This document shows positions 13,201 to 23,203 of a stretch of DNA of 64,000 nt, piece after piece. The translations under genes and the position numbers were made by a program. The stretch covers positions 3,410,001 to 3,474,000 of the forward strand of contig JAUEDM010000001.1 of NCBI GenBank assembly GCA_033439685.1, in the 5' to 3' direction. This DNA is from Apodospora peruviana (lineage: Eukaryota > Ascomycota > Sordariomycetes > Sordariales > Lasiosphaeriaceae). The notes beneath the pieces were generated by a model. That model did not search any database, had not been told where the DNA came from, and saw nothing but the letters and a program-made list of their open reading frames with translations. How positions within the stretch are numbered: position 1 is the stretch's first letter; the number at the start of each line of letters is the position of its first letter.

Positions 13201-13748
13201 GGTTCGTCTTCTTCGTCATCTTCGCCGCCTTCCACATCGTCCCCGTCTCCCGGGGTAGCCTCAGCAACTCCCTGGAAATTGCGCCTCCTGATGTTTGCCA
13301 TGCTGTCCGGGTGTCCCAGCTTCTTCACAAACTTCTTGTGAAGTTCGTCCTTTTTGCGTTGTACCGCTGCACCCTCAGCGTCGTCCGCCTCCTCACCGGC
13401 ATTGGCTGAGCTGGTGGGATCGAAAACATATCGCTCTGTTCTCACCGTGGACTTTGGGGCCTGGACGCTCACTGTGCCTTTTTCCTCCTCTGGCTCGGCA
13501 GCTTGAGCTCCCGGCTGAGCGATAGCTCCCGACTTGACACGCTTTGGTGCGTGTGCCGGGCTCTCATTTCCACTGCCCGGGTTCTGTTGAAGAGGCCGTT
13601 TCCGAGAGGTCGGGGTCCCATCTTTCTCCTCACCGCTCAATGGAGAGCTCGGGGTTGGTCTCTGGCCCAGCCCATTGATTGTTCGGGGGGTGAAGAAGCT
13701 GGTGAGAGAAGACTGTTTCTTCTCTGAATTCTTCGATGCGCCTGCCAT
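10274..13748 (-). CDS. MSH3: DNA mismatch repair protein Msh3
   Basis: MutS-homolog ATPase that pairs with Msh2 (MutS-beta) to recognise insertion/deletion loops in nuclear DNA. Two exons (12989-13748 and 10274-12924; intron 12925-12988, GTAAGC..TAG) give 1136 residues, the usual length. The N-terminus carries a PCNA-binding PIP box, QSSLTSFF (residues 12-19), then an acidic/basic linker and the MutS mismatch-binding domain. The ATPase domain shows Walker [10 protein letters not shown] and Walker [17 protein letters not shown], with a helix-turn-helix-like C-terminus. The join [12 protein letters not shown] across the intron fits the family. The start is the first ATG before the PIP box. An ACGCGT element lies about 280 bp upstream. 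Confidence 0.96.
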
Positions 13749-14026
13749 ATCGCCGGGTACCTATGCGGTGGAGATGTCGTATAGACCTGTCGGTGGAACG
13801 TGCAAGTTCCCTGATCAATTGATGGCTCCTGCTGTGATGTCACCCAAAAGTGTCCCGTCGACGCGCTACAATTCAGTGCCAAGAGCCTGAAGACGCGCCC
13901 TAGACGCGAACTTAGAGTGGCCGCATAGCCAGCTCACGTGACCTGGTGGGTAGCAAACGGATTACTCCGTACTGTTCATTATCTTTCTCTAATTTCGGGC
14001 CCGGCCACCCTGGACCAAACGCGAAA

Positions 14027-14032
14027 ACGCGT
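14027..14032. promoter_or_regulatory. ACGCGT (MCB-like) element upstream of MSH3
   Basis: The palindromic hexamer ACGCGT lies about 280 bp upstream of the MSH3 start and is preceded by CGCGAAA, an SBF/MBF-like core. In yeasts this hexamer drives G1/S expression. Its function here is inferred. Confidence 0.35.
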
Positions 14033-16352
14033 CCCTCTGCAATTGAGAGCTCTTTTGCTCTTTCATCTTTCTTTTTCCACTTGCTGCATTCGCCTTTCCT
14101 GCTTATTATCGCGCTCTTCCGCTTTGCAAGTTGAGCAATCCACTGATCTGCTTTCTATTGAATTGGCTTCCAGAGCAATTACCGTCTTCTCCGTCGACAG
14201 AATGAGAAGCATCTCGGACCAGCCTCCGACAGAAACCCGTGGAAAGCGAGATCAAGAACCTGCAATTTAGATTCATTCAATCGATCCAGGAGACTGTCCG
14301 ACCACGTCGCACCAGTATTAGCAGCTCCCTTAGATTTCCTGGTGCGTGGCTCGTAACTTGGTTAGCTAGCTATACGCTGCACTGCTATTAGGTGCAATTT
14401 ACTCGCCGTCTCGCTGGGTCATGGTCAATTTGTCTGGGAAAATGCAACACAACATCCCCACGCAAGCTTCCCCCAACGCCAACACTTTGTTTCCAGGGGT
14501 CACCCGGCACAAAATGCGGACAGGGCCCGGTATACCCCAATTCCCCAGCGTGTTCAACCGGCTCTCCTTCATCGATGTCGCGCTCCACATATCGCCACCG
14601 CAGATATCGACGGAGGCATGGCATTGTGGAGCCAAGAGATTTGGTTTTCAACTTCGCTTCTGACGTGTGGACAACCGGTCGAGATTTCCTATAACCGAGC
14701 TGGCGAGGACGCCGAGGTTGACGACGAGACTGGTGATGACCTCTCCACCTTAGTGTTGAACTAGGTATCTGCCGTAGGAAGCCGACTTACCACAGCACAT
14801 GGCAACCTACCGCCGTAGTATAGCGCCCTCGTGTCAGATCAAAGTCCCTAAACTCGATCTACTTTCAAAGTCGTTCGTACATCAGCATCAGCGCTAACGA
14901 GATTTCGAAACTGGGGAAGCGGACGAAATCATAGCTGGATGCGGCCATATCACCAAGTTTTTCCGGGTTTACTCTAACCCACAGGCCCAGACGAGTGGCA
15001 TGCCCTTGGTACGGTGATCAAGGCTTCACCTTGTAGCTGGAGTCCCAGATCCGAATCCCAATCCTCGGGCCTCATCCCGGCTCAACGCTCACGCGGGAAG
15101 TTGATTGTACAGACCAAGACTTGAAAGTTTGTTAGCGTAAGACTTCGCTCCACAGTACAAGAGGCAACCCTTGTTTTCTAACCCCTTAACCCTGAGATCA
15201 AGGTAGCGCTAGACTTTCTCTTATTTTAAGGCTTCGATTCACACAAGTTCATTGGCTTTCTCAACCTTGTTCTCATCCACTGGAAGTCACACGCCAACAA
15301 ACTTTCTAAAGGGACATTGTATCCCCCCCCCACTCGTCGACTCTATCCTCAGCTTGTTCTCAGCTCTCAGTGGCTACGAACTATCTAGACCTGGTGGAAA
15401 ATGTCGCCGAAAGAACGGGAAACGCGCTGCTGGGCCCCACGCCTGCGCGATGTCGAGGTCGCCCTTGGCACCTTCAGGCTAAATACAACGGCCAAGACGG
15501 ATAAAGTGATTTTTAGCGAGTCACAGAGCCGTATGGCAGTCCCCGAGGCACCTATCCTTCCACGGCCACGCGGAATTGACCACGCTTTCCCGCAAGCGCG
15601 GCCGCCGGCTGGACCTCTCGTAACAGTTACGGTGGCGTGCCCCTTCTGGAAGCTCGAGATCTCGCCTGGCTTGTGACCACAGTCGCTCCGAGAGCCGACT
15701 GGTGGCGCTTTTGGCCCCGGATTCACGGAGAATCCTTCCATGCTAGTTTCCCAGATCTGGGAATCTGGGGGTGTTAGTCAGGATTACAACAGGTAAGGAC
15801 ACACTCGGTGGCTTGCATGCGGCTCACTGTCAGCATTGCTTGTCTTGTTTAAGCGTCCTCATGGGCGACTATCGACGGCAAGACGGCGAGATGGTCGGCA
15901 GAAAGGCCCATTGGCCACTGCTGCGTTCACGATGCGCAATTTTTATCTGGGACTGTAAGGGTAGAGCTTGGCACACTTTGGACCTGGGAGCCCGGGTTTC
16001 CAAATCTCGGGTTGCGGTGGTCGTCTACTACTTTATGGTGGCAGCAGAAGCGAGGCGCTTCTGGCGACGGCGACGGCGAACGTCCATCCCATCTCTCGAT
16101 CTCGCCCGAGTAAGCGCGTGCTTTGGTTATATTGACTTTGCATGGCATAATGCAAATGGTATGGATCCATATACCTGGCACGGGATGTTCCCTCGACTCA
16201 GCCAGGGCATCCCAGATATGCGATTATTGCCTAATTGAGAGCCACACCAACAGTTTCTAGAGCTCCGAAAAATCAGAGCATGGTGGTGACACAGGTACAG
16301 GCAGTCAGGGCCAGAACTGGTTGATCTTGGGCGAAGGAGCCAGAAAAGCTTG

Positions 16353-16370
16353 CCCCCCCCCCCCCCCCCC
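16353..16370. repeat. Poly-C homopolymer (18 C)
   Basis: An uninterrupted run of 18 C on the plus strand in non-coding DNA. Its length may be affected by sequencing or assembly slippage. Confidence 0.9.
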
Positions 16371-16628
16371 ATGGTCCCTTTCCAACGGCTGCCACATTCG
16401 GGAACTGCCAGACAGTCGAACCGGAGGCGGACAAGTGCAAGAGTGGTAGACGGCGCCGTCGCAAAAAATGCTTGTCCGGAGGAAAGCTTATGCACCACCT
16501 CAGAGTCGGCCCGCCTGCACCGTCGAGGCCTGGGAGGCTGCGTTTAGCGGCACTTGATTGTTCCTATTCGCCTATCCGCCCACTTGTTTGCTTGTCCTTG
16601 CAGGTGGACACGCGAAAACCGGTCCGAG

Positions 16629-17376
16629 CCCCAGGCACGCTACAATAAACCCCCATATGGGGTTGTCGTTTCTTCTCCCCGCCCTCGTGGCAAGGGGTAC
16701 CATAACCAACAAGTATCGACTGTACATATCGTGGCTTACGGAGTACTGGCTACTAGAATATGGAGTACTACCCAGCAGTGGCGCTAGCCAAGTCTCGGCA
16801 GGAGGAAACGCAAAAAAAGTGCGTGCATTGCCGTGGGCCGCCGCCAGACTACAACAGTACTGGTGTGTCGAGTTTACTTCGACCACATCAGAAAAAGTTG
16901 GGGAAAGTTGGGGTTTTGATGATCACCTGCAACTGTTTGGTATGATCACCCTGCTGGTGAACCACATGGGTTCTGAATGCGGTCCTGGGGAAAAGGAAAC
17001 GGGCAATGTTTGATTGTTCCCGTTGGAGGAAGAGAAATCGCTTCTACACCGAGTGGCGAGTATTAGCCTCATTGATCGATTGCCCGCAACACCTTGTGTC
17101 CGGCGAGAGACATCTACGCAGGAGGTGACGGGATCGGACGGGAGCCCAGATGGACACACAATCTGCTGCCGCCATGGGCCATGGGCTGGAATCATGGATT
17201 GCTGCACCAGTGTGCAGCGCGCCGCGGCCGAAGTGACTTGACCTATTTACAGAAGTGGAGGCTCCCACTCGTGGACTGATGGCCACGGAGCTCGACGACG
17301 GATTGGTTAAGCTTCTCTGCAGTTGGCTGGTTCCATCATCTCCATATCGCTTGCTACTCTGCCCGCTGTGCTGGGG
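16629..17376. promoter_or_regulatory. Candidate CreA/CRE-1 carbon-repression sites
   Basis: Four matches to SYGGRG lie upstream of the cellodextrin-type transporter: CTGGGG on the minus strand (16629-16634), GCGGGG on the minus strand (16677-16682), and CTGGGG on the plus strand (16985-16990 and 17371-17376). Carbon-catabolite repression of such transporters is established in fungi. The motif is short and frequent, so these are candidates only. Confidence 0.35.
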
Positions 17377-17540
17377 ACGACTGTCCGGTCCGGTTGTCCG
17401 CCTGGACCCTCTTCCCGTCTACCAGGGCTGGCTTTCATATATCTTATCGTCCCATTCCCTCGTCGCTCTCTCTCCGTCTTGTCTCTACTCTTACAGTCGT
17501 CCCCATCATACTCTCAACTCCCCATTCGACTTCAGTCATC

Positions 17541-19316
17541 ATGGGTATTCTCGACAAGAAGCCTCAGACCCATGAGGCCGTCATCCAGGCCCAGGAGGAG
17601 GCGCCCAAGTTCGAGCAGGTGAACTGGAGGAAAGACCCCGGTCTCCGCAAGCTCTACTTCTTCGCTGCCATCCTCTGTATTGCCTCCGCGACGACTGGTT
17701 ACGATGGGTACGCAAGCCGGAACACCCTTATGACTTCCCACCCTTGCTAATATGTTCACCTGGCGTGTAGAATGTTCTTCAACAGCGTGCAGAACTTCCA
17801 GACGTGGAAGGACTACTTCGGTAACCCGCAGGGTTCTATGCTCGGTCTCATCGGTGCTCTCTACCAGATTGGTAGTTTGGTTTCGATTCCCTTTGTGTAA
17901 GTGCCAACCGAGGTCCCCAGCCTGTACTGCCCTCTAAGAGTAATAACTGACTGGTGTTTTTTTATTTCTTGCGCAGTCCCATCATCACTGACAATGTCGG
18001 CCGCAAAATCCCCATTGCCATCGGGTGCGTCATCATGATTGTCGGAGCCGTGCTCCAGGGCAGTTGCCAGAACCTCGGCACCTTCATGGGCGGCCGTGTC
18101 CTGCTCGGTTTCGGAAACTCGTTCGCCCAGATCGCGTCCCCCATGCTTCTCACCGAGCTCTGCCATCCCCAGCATCGTGGACGTCTCACGACCGTCTACA
18201 ACTGCCTGTGGAACGTCGGTGCCCTCATTGTCGCCTGGCTCTCTTTCGGCACAAACTACACGCACAACGACTGGTCGTGGCGTGTTCCCGCCCTGATCCA
18301 GGGTGTGCCGTCCATCATCCAGCTTGTCTTCATCTATTGGGTGCCCGAGTCACCTCGTTACCTGATGGCCAAGGATAAGCACGAGCAGGCGCTCGATATC
18401 CTGGCCAAGTACCACGCCAACGGCGACAGGAACCACCCCACCGTCCAATTCGAGTACCGCGAGATCAAGGAGACGATCCGCCTCGAGATGGAGAACATCA
18501 AGAACAGCAGCTACGCCGATTTCTTCAAGACCAAGGGCAACCGTTACCGCCTCGCCATCCTCCTCTCGCTCGGCTTCTTCTCGCAGTGGTCCGGCAACGC
18601 CATCATCTCCAACTACTCCAGCAAGCTTTATGATACTGCTGGTCTCCTGGGCCAGGACACCGCCAAGCTCGGCCTGTCGGCCGGCCAGACCGTTCTCGCG
18701 CTCATCGTCTCCGTCACCATGGCTCTGCTTGTCGACAAGATCGGCCGCCGACCGGCCTTCCTTGCTTCCACGGGCGGCATGCTTGGCACCTTTGTCTTCT
18801 GGACTATTACTTCGGCCCTGTATGATGAGAAGCAGGCCGTCGGCGCCGACAAGGCCATGATCTTCTTCATCTGGGTCTTCGGCATCATGTACTCGCTTGC
18901 CTGGTCCGGTCTGCTCGTCGGCTACACCATTGAGATTCTGCCATACAAGCTGCGCGCCAAGGGCCTGATGATCATGAACGTGTCGGTCCAGGCCGCGCTC
19001 ACGCTCAACATTTACGCCAATCCGCCTGCCTTCCAGGCCTTTGAGGGCCACACCTGGAAGTTGTATATCATCTACACGGTATGATTCTCCACATTACAAT
19101 TTTTTTTTTTAGCGAAAATATTTACTTACAATTTTACGTGTATAGTGCTGGATCTTCCTCGAGCTCGTCTTTGTGTACTTCATGTACGTCGAGACCAAAG
19201 GCCCCACCCTTGAGGAGCTCGCCAAGGTCATTGATGGCGACGAGGCCGAGGTTGCCCACGTCGACATCCGCCAGGTCGAGAAGGAGGTGCAGATCGGCGA
19301 GGAAAAGTCGGCTTAA
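17541..19316 (+). CDS. cdt-2: MFS sugar transporter, cellodextrin transporter CDT-2-like
   Basis: Sugar-porter family permease of the plasma membrane, predicted to import cellodextrins (cellobiose and longer glucans) and possibly related disaccharides. Four exons (17541-17707, 17771-17896, 17977-19078, 19146-19316) encode 521 residues with about 12 membrane spans. Visible family motifs include PESPRYL after TM6, DKIGRRPAF in the TM8-9 loop, and YVETKGPTLEEL after TM12. From recall, the sequence follows Neurospora CDT-2 closely: the MGI..KKP start, GYDGMFFNSVQNF, KNSSYADFFK/KGNRYRLAILLSLGFFSQWSGNAI, and the C-terminal HVDIRQVEKEV. The symbol rests on that similarity. No beta-glucosidase is adjacent. 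GC-rich third positions suggest high expression. Substrate preference is an inference from orthology. Confidence 0.92.
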
Positions 19317-21344
19317 AAGATATAATAATTACTGTTATTCGTGGCGGGAGGTTTTCTTCTGTGTTGGTTGATTTTTTGTAGGCAGTTATGCTGTTTGCTA
19401 CTTACCTCTACATACCTCTATTTCCTTCAATGCCGCCTATTAGGTATCGCCAATGGAATGATTAATCACAAATCGGAAATGATCTTTATGTGATTGTGTT
19501 TGTGTCTGTGTGTGCCGGCACATAGGCGATTGATCGGCCGCCTTGCAGGACTACGATGCGTGTTGGTTTCATACATAAACTTACCCGGCCACTGGGAGGA
19601 GACTTGATTCAAGACTTCTAACATCCATGTGGACATCCATCTCCCACCAGGGACGGATTTCTTTTTCAAAGGTTGAAGACTGGTTGTTCTTCCGACTTTT
19701 TTCTTTGTTCCAATGTCAGGACCAAGACTAGGTCTGGGATCAAGAAAAAACAATAAATGGTGCGTTCGAACAAAACGATCAAAATCGGTCAAATTTATTC
19801 CGTTTGTCCACGACTTATTGTCGTTTGTCATTGCAACTCTTTGAAGCTGCAGTTTCATCGCAGGAACTTGAAGATTAGCATTGAAAATAATACTTAGGTA
19901 CCTTACCAACAACCCCTTTTGGCAAAGTCCCTGATTTCTTTAGGTTTCCGACGATGAAACCGTTACCAAAGGTGTCATCGTGGGATTTATGCATCAAGAC
20001 CAACTGACATATATTAGCAACACTAGAAGATAACATACGTAAGGTAATCAACCACCGGACAATACTTCTTTTCTTCTGTCAGCCCATATCATCCGCCGAT
20101 ATACAAGCCGCCATTAGCAGCAGCCCAACACCCACTAAAGCGAGAGTGGCCGCCGCGGCCCAACATCCATCCCCCCGGTTCCCGACGAGTCGGTTGGCCG
20201 GTAAGATGGATGGCGGATATATTAACCACACTATACACATATGCACACCAGCTCACAGACGAACGGTCGAGACTATAGGACCTAATAAATCGCGACCAAG
20301 GCTGACTGCTGGGCCAGGCAGGTAGGCAGGCATGCCGCTTGCTTCGCTTGGCTAAGTGTCGTGTACCTAGACAAGGTATGTACCTCGTATATATTAATAT
20401 ATGTAAAATATGAAAGAAAGAGGAAACTTCGGGTCAGGTTAAATGCGACGGTAAACCCAGGTTCCCAGTTGAGTTTGTTGTATACCTGCCTAGGTAGATA
20501 CTTTGCTAGGGTCAGGTCTGGTACCTAGGTAATCAGCTGTGTAGGGTAGACTACAAGATACCCGTCGGGCCAAAAGCTCATTTATTTACTTTGTGTGATA
20601 ATGAATCGAAGTTTCTAGTCCCTTGATAACGAGATACGTTTGGTTTCGTGGTGATAATGAAGTTTCTCTTCCTTTCGTGATCCAAATGTGGCTCAAGTTC
20701 AAACATGCCTAGGTAGCTCCCTAAGTAAAGCAGACCGGCGCCCGGTCAGTTGTTTATGTTTAGGTATGTTGCCAAAAGGGGAAGGAGAATTAGGTATCTT
20801 GTCGCCAATATACACCGTTCCACGGTAAATAGTAGCCATCGAGTATTTTACGAAACCCTGTAAGATCCTTGTCTGTGAAATCTTCTGTGATCGGCTGTTG
20901 GGGCTTGAGACGGTATTCTAAAAGGCATCTTTTATGGCTGAAATAGGTATTTCCAGGATGGCTACCAGGTGCCCTGAAAAGTCACGAGCTGGACCCTTGT
21001 AAAGTACTCGATGGCTACTATTTACCGTGGAATTGTGTATCTTGAAGATCGATCGGCGAGTACCTTGAGTAGTCTCGATGGGAAGTGATACATCTTAACC
21101 GGTCTTGACTTCGCTGAGGAGAGCTGCTCATAATTCTCACTACTAGCAGAAAATACCAGAAGAAGAGGAAAACAGACTGGTAGCTAACTCAAACCAGTGG
21201 ACATAGCCATCTCGCTCAAATTCCCAAGGAAATCCGCTCGTTCTCCGCCTCCCACTGGATCTGGTACAGGAAAACAGGATGTAGCATCTGCTCCTTCAGC
21301 TCGATCATATGAAGTGTAGAGCCGTAGCTCTTTGGCAGCATCAT
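19317..21344. other. AT-richer gene-free gap with inverted repeat
   Basis: About 2 kb with no coding signal. It includes the transporter 3' UTR, several copies of a CCTAGGTA-type motif (near 20488, 20523 and 20709), and the inverted repeat at 20806-21044 described separately. Confidence 0.6.
20806..21044. repeat. 46-bp near-perfect inverted repeat (MITE-like or hairpin)
   Basis: Arm 20806-20851 and arm 20999-21044 are reverse complements with four mismatches. They share an identical 26-bp core (20818-20843 against 21007-21032) around CACGGTAAATAGTAGCC. They flank about 147 bp of non-coding DNA. The octamer GTATCTTG occurs just before the left arm (20794-20801) and at the outer end of the right arm (21037-21044), which could be a target-site duplication or chance. 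No transposase frame lies between the arms, so a small non-autonomous element or hairpin fits best. Confidence 0.75.
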
Positions 21345-23015
21345 TTAACCAGCCCGGACCGTCAAGTTTCGACCCGCAACTTCAAGAGCCACGCTGTCCC
21401 ACACCTGGATGACGCCCGGATCGAGGTTCAGGGGCCATGACGTGAACCACGTGATGATTCCTGATCTCTCGTACCGAAAAATGGCGCCTTCGCCTGCCTT
21501 GGCATTCCAGATCTCCAGCTTCTGTAGCATAGGCATGCGGAGAGCTGCCTTCCCAGCTGCCTCGAGTAGGTTCTTGGTGCCTATCCGGCAGTTAATGTTG
21601 CGTGGGCTCATGACGTTGGCTGTTAATGCCAGCGTTCTGAGGCCCTTCCAGTCTGGCTGCTGCGACTCAGCCAAGGATGTCGGAAAGAAGGCATAGAAAA
21701 AGTCTGTTGGCGTCGACAAGGAACGTCACTGCTAGATTTTCAAGCTGGGAGCTCGCGTTTGCCAGCGCCGAGGCAAGAGAAGGGTCAGCGGGGCGAGGAA
21801 GACGCGCTCCATCTTCCCCGTGGAGGACAGCGTCGAAATACTCAAAGAGAGAGAGACTCTTCAGAGTTGGGGCCAACCGTGACCGCAACACCTTTGCGAG
21901 TCCTACCATCATCGCCTCCTATGTCAGTGTATGATTTCCCCAGGAATGTTTTGTAGCCGGGGAAAACAACTAGTAAGAGCCCATATGCCTTTATTCACCC
22001 GGAGAGAGTAACTCTCATCGAACGTGGGGCGCCACATCTCGTAGTTAACCCTCTCCAGTGATGGCAGGCACCGCAAAATCCGCCCGAGCCCTCTCGGCGC
22101 AATAAGCCGATGATACTGGCGGCGGATCAAGAAACCAGTGACGACACGGACGGGGCAGAGCTTACCAAGGACGTCCAGACACGGTGAGTCGCGGATTCCG
22201 AGTCCTAGAAGTCGCAGCTTTGCCCTCTCGAACTCTACTGTGCCGGCCATGAATAATTGCAGGCCATACGACCAGCCGTGGCGCCAATCTTGGGGGTCGT
22301 CCGGGACGCGCCTACGGGCCAGAAACGGGCATGCCTCCTCGTCTTGGCTGTCCAAGCACTCCCTCCCAGTCCACTCGAATAAACCACAAGTCCTATTCTG
22401 GAAATCGTGACTCGAGCCACTTGGAGAGTGGACGCTCAGCTCGAGGGTCGGGCCTTGCCCTGGCCGAGTATCGGCAGGATCTCACCGATCCAATGCCCGG
22501 AACAGTTTTTTTGGAGGGCTGATGTGAACATTTTGATGTTATATTTGATGCATTTTCATATGGTGGTTAGCTGGTTGTTGATAGTCTCAATAGAACATGG
22601 CTTTGGCAGCAAACAGTATCTGAAAGAGACATGAAAAAGCCTCTTTAAGCTGAGGTATTGAATAGGGCTGGTAGGCAAAGGTACATACCACCCCTCGGCC
22701 GTCAATTTCTGGGTGCTCTGGGAGTCCTCACATGTGCCAAATATAGCTTGGAAGCTCAACCCGTAGCCAGATGGACGGTACCAGGCATCTCTTGCTCTTT
22801 GGGACTCGTTTGTTCAAATCGGCAAGGCAAGTGGGAGAGAGGATAAGCTGGCGGAAGTTGACCCGCTAAAAAAATAGTCTCTAGTCGTGGTTGACGAGGA
22901 CGTAGTGCGAGCGAGGATGCTGCTGTCCGAGGTTTTTGGATCTTTGAGCATCATGTGCCAAAATTTCCAAATCATGTGTTGAATTTTCGGGAGGGAGGTC
23001 CTTCCAGTTCGCCAT
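21345..23015 (-). pseudogene. Decayed F-box-like (DUF6546-type) gene
   Basis: Fragments of one fungal F-box-like protein lie in order on the minus strand but in different frames. The start MANWKDLPPE (from 23015) has the Leu-Pro-x-Glu pattern of the F-box N-terminus. Then come LVPSIWLRVELPSY (about 22770), KLFRAL followed by an in-frame TGA (about 22480), LELSVHSPSG continuing to IWALTSC (22440-21970), TLKSLSLFEYFDAVLHGED, ENLAVTFLVDA, and after a one-base frameshift near 21703 DFFYAFFPTSLAES to the C-terminus LTVRAG. At least two frameshifts and two stops interrupt it. The order and spacing match an intact gene of about 550 codons. The family name is from recall of this large sordariomycete family. 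The region 22520-22650 is AT-rich, consistent with repeat-induced mutation. Confidence 0.65.
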
Positions 23016-23203
23016 TTTTGATGCGGAACTGGAGATGAAGATCAAAAGGTTGATACTAGTAGTATTTTGTGTGGTGTAAAGATATTGTAGGTGGAAGAGT
23101 TTGGCGGGGCTAAAACTCAACAATAAATACAGATATAAAGTTTGGAGCAAAATTCAAAACATAAGATCAGAGAACCTTATACTTTCCTGACAGGGTTGGG
23201 TGT

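Larger units (their letters stand above)
13749..17540. other. Gene-poor gap between MSH3 and the sugar transporter
   Basis: About 3.8 kb without a gene I can support. A CT-rich stretch at 14040-14200 resembles a leader but is followed only by a 22-codon frame. Around 14390-14765 there are protein-like fragments in several frames that I cannot join. A 91-codon ATG frame at 15401-15676 has no recognisable motif. A run of nine C lies at 15323-15331 and a run of 18 C at 16353-16370. The right end (16.6-17.54 kb) is the promoter and leader of the sugar transporter. Confidence 0.45.

Noticed and set aside
13938..14270. 110-codon frame downstream of a CT-rich stretch
   Set aside because: Composition is low-complexity, no motif is present, and only 22 codons follow the last good ATG.
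15401..15676. 91-codon ATG frame
   Set aside because: No recognisable motif, no homology that I recall, and an equally long antisense frame overlaps it.
18350..19051. 233-codon minus-strand frame over the sugar transporter
   Set aside because: Antisense shadow rich in Asp/Glu/Gly, produced by the codon bias of the real gene.
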